Source: Chryseobacterium sp. LAM-KRS1 (GTDB taxonomy: Bacteria; Bacteroidota; Bacteroidia; Flavobacteriales; Weeksellaceae). From it: DNA of 64,000 bases. A program made the translations under genes and the position numbers. The DNA is taken from assembly GCF_013184525.1 (NCBI RefSeq), contig NZ_JAAOIZ010000006.1, forward strand, positions 248,001 to 312,000, given 5' to 3'. This document shows positions 60,707 through 64,000 of this stretch, in pieces (position 1 is the stretch's first letter; every line of letters begins with the position of its first letter). The notes beneath the pieces were generated by a model. It was not told the DNA's origin. It did no database searches and was given only the letters and a program-made list of their open reading frames with translations.

Positions 60707-61603
60707 ATGGTTAATTTAGAGTGGTACCGTACGTTTAAAGAGATCTACAAGACGGGAACGTTAACCGGAGCTGCGGAAAGTTTGTTCATTTCACAGCCTG
60801 GTGTAAGTCTGCATCTAAGCTCACTTGAGGCTTATGTAGGATATAAACTCTTTGACCGGACCGGAAGAAAAATGATTCCCACAGAAAGAGGAAAGGTACT
60901 TTATAATGCTGTTTTTGAACCGCTTTTAAAGCTTGAGAATGTAGAGAAAAACTTTCAGAAATCAACAGAAAAGCATACACCGACAATCAGTGTAGGGATG
61001 TGTTTTGAGACTTTTCAAACTACTTTAGAGCAATATGTTTCCACTTTACCTTTTAATTTGATCATCAGTTTCGGGGAGTATCCGGAGATGCTGGATCAGC
61101 TTGATAAAGGGATTCTTGATCTTATTATAACACCCAAAAAGGGATCATCACTGAATATTGAGCATGAAGCATTTTCATCCGAGCAGATTATTCTGGTCGG
61201 AGGGAAAGATGTAGATACCGATGCTTTTAAAAAGGTTCTTAAAACCAAAGATCCTGATAAGATAGAAGAATGGCTTAAACAGGAGAAATGGTATGGGACA
61301 ACAGGTGATATGGAACATTTATTCCAATTCTGGATCCTGAATTTTGGACATAAACCTAATTTCCGTCCCAATTATATCGTTCCTAATCTTAATTCTATTA
61401 TCCGTTGTCTGAAAGGAGGGACAGGATTGGCTGTAGTTCCTGATTTTTTATGTAAAAACGAAATTGAAAGCGGAGATGTAAAATTGATCTGGGAAGGAGA
61501 TAAAAAGCTGGAAAATACTTTATATTTCGGATGCCGGAAAAAAACAAGTTATCAGGCAGAGATCGGGCATATCAAGAAATTATTCAGAGAAGTGATGACT
61601 TAA
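60707..61603 (+). CDS. LysR-family transcriptional regulator
   Basis: The 298-residue protein begins with a winged helix (GTLTGAAESLFISQPGVSLH and LFDRTGRKMIPTERGKVL) and continues with a periplasmic-binding-protein-type effector domain. The effector is unknown. LysR regulators often act on a divergent neighbour, here the Crp/Fnr gene, with a short shared intergenic region. Its 3' end overlaps the convergent acetyltransferase by 24 bases. Confidence 0.93.
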   Translation: MVNLEWYRTFKEIYKTGTLTGAAESLFISQPGVSLHLSSLEAYVGYKLFDRTGRKMIPTERGKVLYNAVFEPLLKLENVEKNFQKSTEKHTPTISVGMCFETFQTTLEQYVSTLPFNLIISFGEYPEMLDQLDKGILDLIITPKKGSSLNIEHEAFSSEQIILVGGKDVDTDAFKKVLKTKDPDKIEEWLKQEKWYGTTGDMEHLFQFWILNFGHKPNFRPNYIVPNLNSIIRCLKGGTGLAVVPDFLCKNEIESGDVKLIWEGDKKLENTLYFGCRKKTSYQAEIGHIKKLFREVMT

Positions 61604-62056
61604 AAACTCTAAAACGACCATATCCCGCATCTGAATTCCATCTTCAAAAATAGGATCCGGATAGTTTTGAATAAAGAAGTCTTTGCGTATTCCTTTTTTC
61701 ACAAAACCATTTTTCTCATAAAAGCGGATTTGACGGAAGCCTGTATCTGAAGTTCCTACTAATAGGGAATGAAAGTGATTCTTATTTGCTATTTCCTTCG
61801 CTTTATCGATTAAAAGACCACCAATACCTTTTCCTTGATACGGGCTGTCAACTGCTATGTTTTTAATTTCCAATACAGTATTACTAATCCGGTAAAGGGC
61901 CATTACGGCTATCGATCGGGACTTATCTTTAAGAACATATACATCACAATCAAATATGTATTTATGGATTGCTTCCACAGTTTCATCAGCCAGTAGAAGC
62001 AATTCATAGGGCACCTCTGAAGAAGCATCGATCTTAATCAGTGTGAACGGATCCAT
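61580..62056 (-). CDS. GNAT acetyltransferase
   Basis: This 158-residue enzyme has the acetyl-CoA-binding motif A region SPYQGKGIGGLLIDKAKEIA and the C-terminal RFYEKNGFVKKGIR. The N-terminal strand pair (SRSIAVMALYRISNTVLEIKN) fits general GNATs. The acceptor is not known. It is tandem with a second GNAT whose stop overlaps its start by one base, and it overlaps the LysR gene end by 24 bases on the other strand. Confidence 0.9.
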   Translation of the reverse strand: MDPFTLIKIDASSEVPYELLLLADETVEAIHKYIFDCDVYVLKDKSRSIAVMALYRISNTVLEIKNIAVDSPYQGKGIGGLLIDKAKEIANKNHFHSLLVGTSDTGFRQIRFYEKNGFVKKGIRKDFFIQNYPDPIFEDGIQMRDMVVLEFLSHHFSE

Positions 62057-62490
62057 TATATTGCCATATGGATAGTAGGATAATCTTTTCCGGAGCCATC
62101 TTTTTCTGATCTTCCTACTCTTTTAAACCCCATTTTTTCATAAAAGCCAATCGCCTGGGGATTTTGCTCATTGACATCCAGCTTCGTAAAACCGATGTGA
62201 TCTTTCATAAACTGATATAATTTTTTTCCGTATCCTTTCCCACGGAAATCATCATGGATAAACAACATTTCAAGAGTATCCCCGGCAACTGATGCAAATC
62301 CTCTTGCATTACTATCTTCCGTGATAAGGTAAACATCTAAATTCGGCAGGTAATCTTTCGGGATCACTTCCTGAAAATAATTAAAATCCTCTTCTGCAAG
62401 AAAATGATGGGTTGCTTTCACGGAAGAAGCCCAGATTTCCATGATCCTTGGGTAGTCTTTTGCTTGTGCTTTTATAATCTGATAGCTCAT
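62056..62490 (-). CDS. GNAT acetyltransferase
   Basis: The 144-residue enzyme carries DFRGKGYGKKLYQFMKDHIG as its acetyl-CoA-binding core and LDVNEQNPQAIGFYEKMGFK near the C-terminus. The fold matches YjaB/PhnO-type small acetyltransferases. It is the first gene of a two-gene run with the downstream GNAT, whose start overlaps this stop by one base. Its acceptor is unknown. Confidence 0.91.
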   Translation of the reverse strand: MSYQIIKAQAKDYPRIMEIWASSVKATHHFLAEEDFNYFQEVIPKDYLPNLDVYLITEDSNARGFASVAGDTLEMLFIHDDFRGKGYGKKLYQFMKDHIGFTKLDVNEQNPQAIGFYEKMGFKRVGRSEKDGSGKDYPTIHMAI

Positions 62491-62616
62491 TACATTATAT
62501 TTTCATGCAAAAATAAATAATTTTTAAATTTCATAAAGTAGGGATTTAAGGCGTAAAATTTCAATTTTTTGTTGCAAATTTGTTAGACTTTATGTTAAAA
62601 ATTAAAATAAAGAATT

Positions 62617-63492
62617 ATGCAGAAAAAAATGTACATAGGGCAGCCGGTTGTTACTTTAAATAACGGAATTGATATTCCGGCACTAGGATTCGGAGTATGG
62701 CAGATTGATGATCTGAAAGTTTGTGAAGATGCTGTGATCAAAGCTATTCAAACAGGCTACAGAATGATCGATACTGCATCTATATATCTTAATGAAAAGG
62801 CTGTGGGAAGCGCAGTGAGAAATAGTGGTGTGAATAGGGATGAACTGTTCATCACCTCAAAACTTTGGGTGCAGGATCATGGGTATGAAAAAGCTAAAGC
62901 AGCATTTCAAAGAACACTGGACAGATTGCAACTGGATTACCTTGATATGTATCTTATTCACTGGCCTTTCGGGGATTTCTTAGGTGCGTGGAAAGCATTG
63001 GAAGAATTATATCATGAAGGAAAGATCAAAGCGATTGGAGTATGTAATTTTACAGTGGAAAAACTAGAAGAGTTAAAAGCGAATTCGACTATTCTTCCGG
63101 TGATCAATCAGATTGAATTGCATCCTATTTTCCAGCAAAAAGAAATGGTAGCTTATGACCGTGAAAATAATATTGTAACGGAGCCATGGAGTCCGCTTGG
63201 AAACGGAAATGCTGAGCTTCTACAAAACCCTGAGCTAAAATCAATTGCAGAAAAATATTCTAAAACAGTAGCGCAGGTTATTTTGAGATGGCATCTACAG
63301 GAAGGTTTTGTTATTATTCCGAAATCCATTACTCCATCCAGAATTGAAGAGAATTTTAATGTGTTTGATTTCAGCTTAACAGAAGATGAAATGAATATCG
63401 TTCGCTCGCTGGATACGGGTAAAAGATTGTTCTTTGATCCTAAAGATCCTGAATGGGAAAAGAAAATGCTGAATTCCATAGCAGACATCTAA
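62617..63492 (+). CDS. Aldo/keto reductase, 2,5-diketo-D-gluconate-reductase-like
   Basis: This 291-residue AKR has the tetrad: Asp and Tyr in MIDTASIYLNEKAVG, Lys in FITSKLWVQDH, and His in YLIHWPFGD. The C-terminal NADPH-binding region is FVIIPKSITPSRIEEN. It resembles the AKR5 group, which reduces 2,5-diketogluconate and methylglyoxal-like carbonyls. It is followed by a long-looped palindrome. Confidence 0.93.
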   Translation: MQKKMYIGQPVVTLNNGIDIPALGFGVWQIDDLKVCEDAVIKAIQTGYRMIDTASIYLNEKAVGSAVRNSGVNRDELFITSKLWVQDHGYEKAKAAFQRTLDRLQLDYLDMYLIHWPFGDFLGAWKALEELYHEGKIKAIGVCNFTVEKLEELKANSTILPVINQIELHPIFQQKEMVAYDRENNIVTEPWSPLGNGNAELLQNPELKSIAEKYSKTVAQVILRWHLQEGFVIIPKSITPSRIEENFNVFDFSLTEDEMNIVRSLDTGKRLFFDPKDPEWEKKMLNSIADI

Positions 63493-63504
63493 TAAAAGAT
63501 TAAT

Positions 63505-63569
63505 CAATTCCCACAGCTCCGAGGGTTTTGCGGAAATAGTCCGTATACAAGTGAGATCTGTGGGAATTG
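63505..63569. repeat. Long-looped perfect inverted repeat downstream of the aldo/keto reductase gene
   Basis: Twelve-base arms CAATTCCCACAG (63505-63516) and CTGTGGGAATTG (63558-63569) are perfect complements 41 bases apart. A nested small hairpin CGGA-AATAG-TCCG lies inside at 63531-63543. TGTTTTTAG follows. It could be a structured 3' element or a mobile-repeat copy. Confidence 0.5.
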
Positions 63570-63650
63570 TGTTTTTAGAATGAATAATGTCATATTTTGC
63601 TCGGCTTAAATGCTGTCTGTTTTTTTGTACTTTAAAATAAAATAATTTGT

Positions 63651-64000
63651 ATGTTCTGGTCAAATACACTTATTGAAAAATTAAACGTAAAATATCCCGT
63701 TATTCAGGCCCCTATGTTCGGAGTAAGTACTCCTGAGATGACGGCGTCAGCTTCAAAGGTTGGTTGCTTGGGAACTCTGGCATTAGCTGATTTATCTGCG
63801 GAACAATCCGTTGAATTGATTAAGGTTACAAAAAAACTTGCTGACCAGCCATTTGCCGTTAACATTTTTACTCATACTATCCCTCAGATCACAGACTCCA
63901 TACGACAGAAATACATAAAGACCAAAAACTTTATTGAAGAGCTTGCGGCAGAAAATAATCTGGAGGTCAGCCTTCCTGATCTCGAAGATCTTAAAGTGAA
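63651..64000 (+). CDS. Nitronate monooxygenase / NAD(P)H-dependent flavin oxidoreductase (3' end cut)
   Basis: The frame is open from ATG 63651 to the right edge, giving 116 residues. The sequence MFWSNTLIEKLNVKYPVIQA and PMFGVSTPEMTASASKVGCLG is the classic start of the FMN-dependent 2-nitropropane dioxygenase/YrpB family. Family members oxidise nitronates or act as NAD(P)H oxidases. The catalytic His and the phosphate-binding C-terminal part lie beyond the window. Confidence 0.9.
   Translation, partial: MFWSNTLIEKLNVKYPVIQAPMFGVSTPEMTASASKVGCLGTLALADLSAEQSVELIKVTKKLADQPFAVNIFTHTIPQITDSIRQKYIKTKNFIEELAAENNLEVSLPDLEDLKV

Noticed and set aside
1..64000. CRISPR arrays, transposons, prophage or tRNA genes
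   Set aside because: I looked for regular repeat-spacer series, transposase motifs and cloverleaf sequences and saw none.

Overview
The window looks like a piece of a Chryseobacterium-like chromosome (Bacteroidota, Flavobacteriales, Weeksellaceae). The coding DNA is AT-rich. Genes are preceded by the Bacteroidota -7 box (TAnnTTTG) rather than sigma70 boxes, and Shine-Dalgarno sequences are weak. Typical family content includes TonB-dependent receptors, paired M16 peptidases, GLPGLI-like and PNGase F-like secreted proteins and a homogentisate pathway. I see no rRNA, tRNA, CRISPR array, transposase or prophage. It reads as ordinary chromosome with an accessory stress and metabolism region at the right end. 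Two genes run off the edges: a pirin at the left and a nitronate monooxygenase-type flavoprotein at the right.

Layout. 1-6.6 kb: two pirins around a small YjdJ-type acetyltransferase, a DHA2 drug exporter, a secreted unknown and asparagine synthase B. 6.6-16 kb: a PNGase F-type secreted glycosidase with a GLPGLI-like front half, an RsmB-type rRNA methyltransferase, YjdM/PhnA, an orphan ABC ATPase, a YceI lipoprotein, PheS, a DUF3108 protein, and a ferredoxin-NADP reductase next to its 2Fe-2S ferredoxin. 16-29.7 kb: PepD, a small lipoprotein, a LURP-one protein, RecR, a GT2 glycosyltransferase, SecG, an active/inactive M16 peptidase pair, a UvrD/PcrA helicase and a large TonB-dependent receptor. 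29.7-35.3 kb: a thiamin salvage operon (thiM-thiE-thiD-tenA-HAD, all overlapping) behind a clear TPP riboswitch, next to a CstA transporter. 35.5-38.7 kb: two alpha/beta hydrolases flanking an overlapping HipA-like kinase/DUF3037 pair. 38.8-46.5 kb: a tyrosine degradation region (flavin reductase, FahA, secreted unknown, HPPD, unknown DNA-binding-like protein, acyl-CoA hydrolase/transferase, HmgA). 46.5-49.1 kb: a TonB receptor with a CxxC in its plug, translationally coupled to a periplasmic thioredoxin-like protein, behind a DtxR-box-like palindrome.

49.2-64 kb is rich in redox and electrophile-handling enzymes: cupin, quinone-reductase-like MDR, HxlR regulator, DUF1304, Crp/Fnr-DoxX-AhpD-like trio, cyclase, two aldo/keto reductases, DJ-1/PfpI, ABM monooxygenase, epimerase, MdaB-like quinone reductase, phosphoesterase, alpha/beta hydrolase, a second Crp/Fnr, LysR, two GNATs and the flavoprotein. 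Several have their own local regulator. The HxlR/MDR pair shares one near-ideal palindromic operator sitting across both divergent promoters.

The best leads for new biology are the TonB-receptor/thioredoxin pair with its palindrome, the HxlR/quinone-reductase operator, the HipA-like/DUF3037 pair, the PNGase F-like fusion, the HAD-TenA overlap in the riboswitch-controlled operon, and a possible small RNA near 6.83-6.90 kb. None of these is proven by sequence reading alone. Family names rest on motifs recognised by eye, with no database search.
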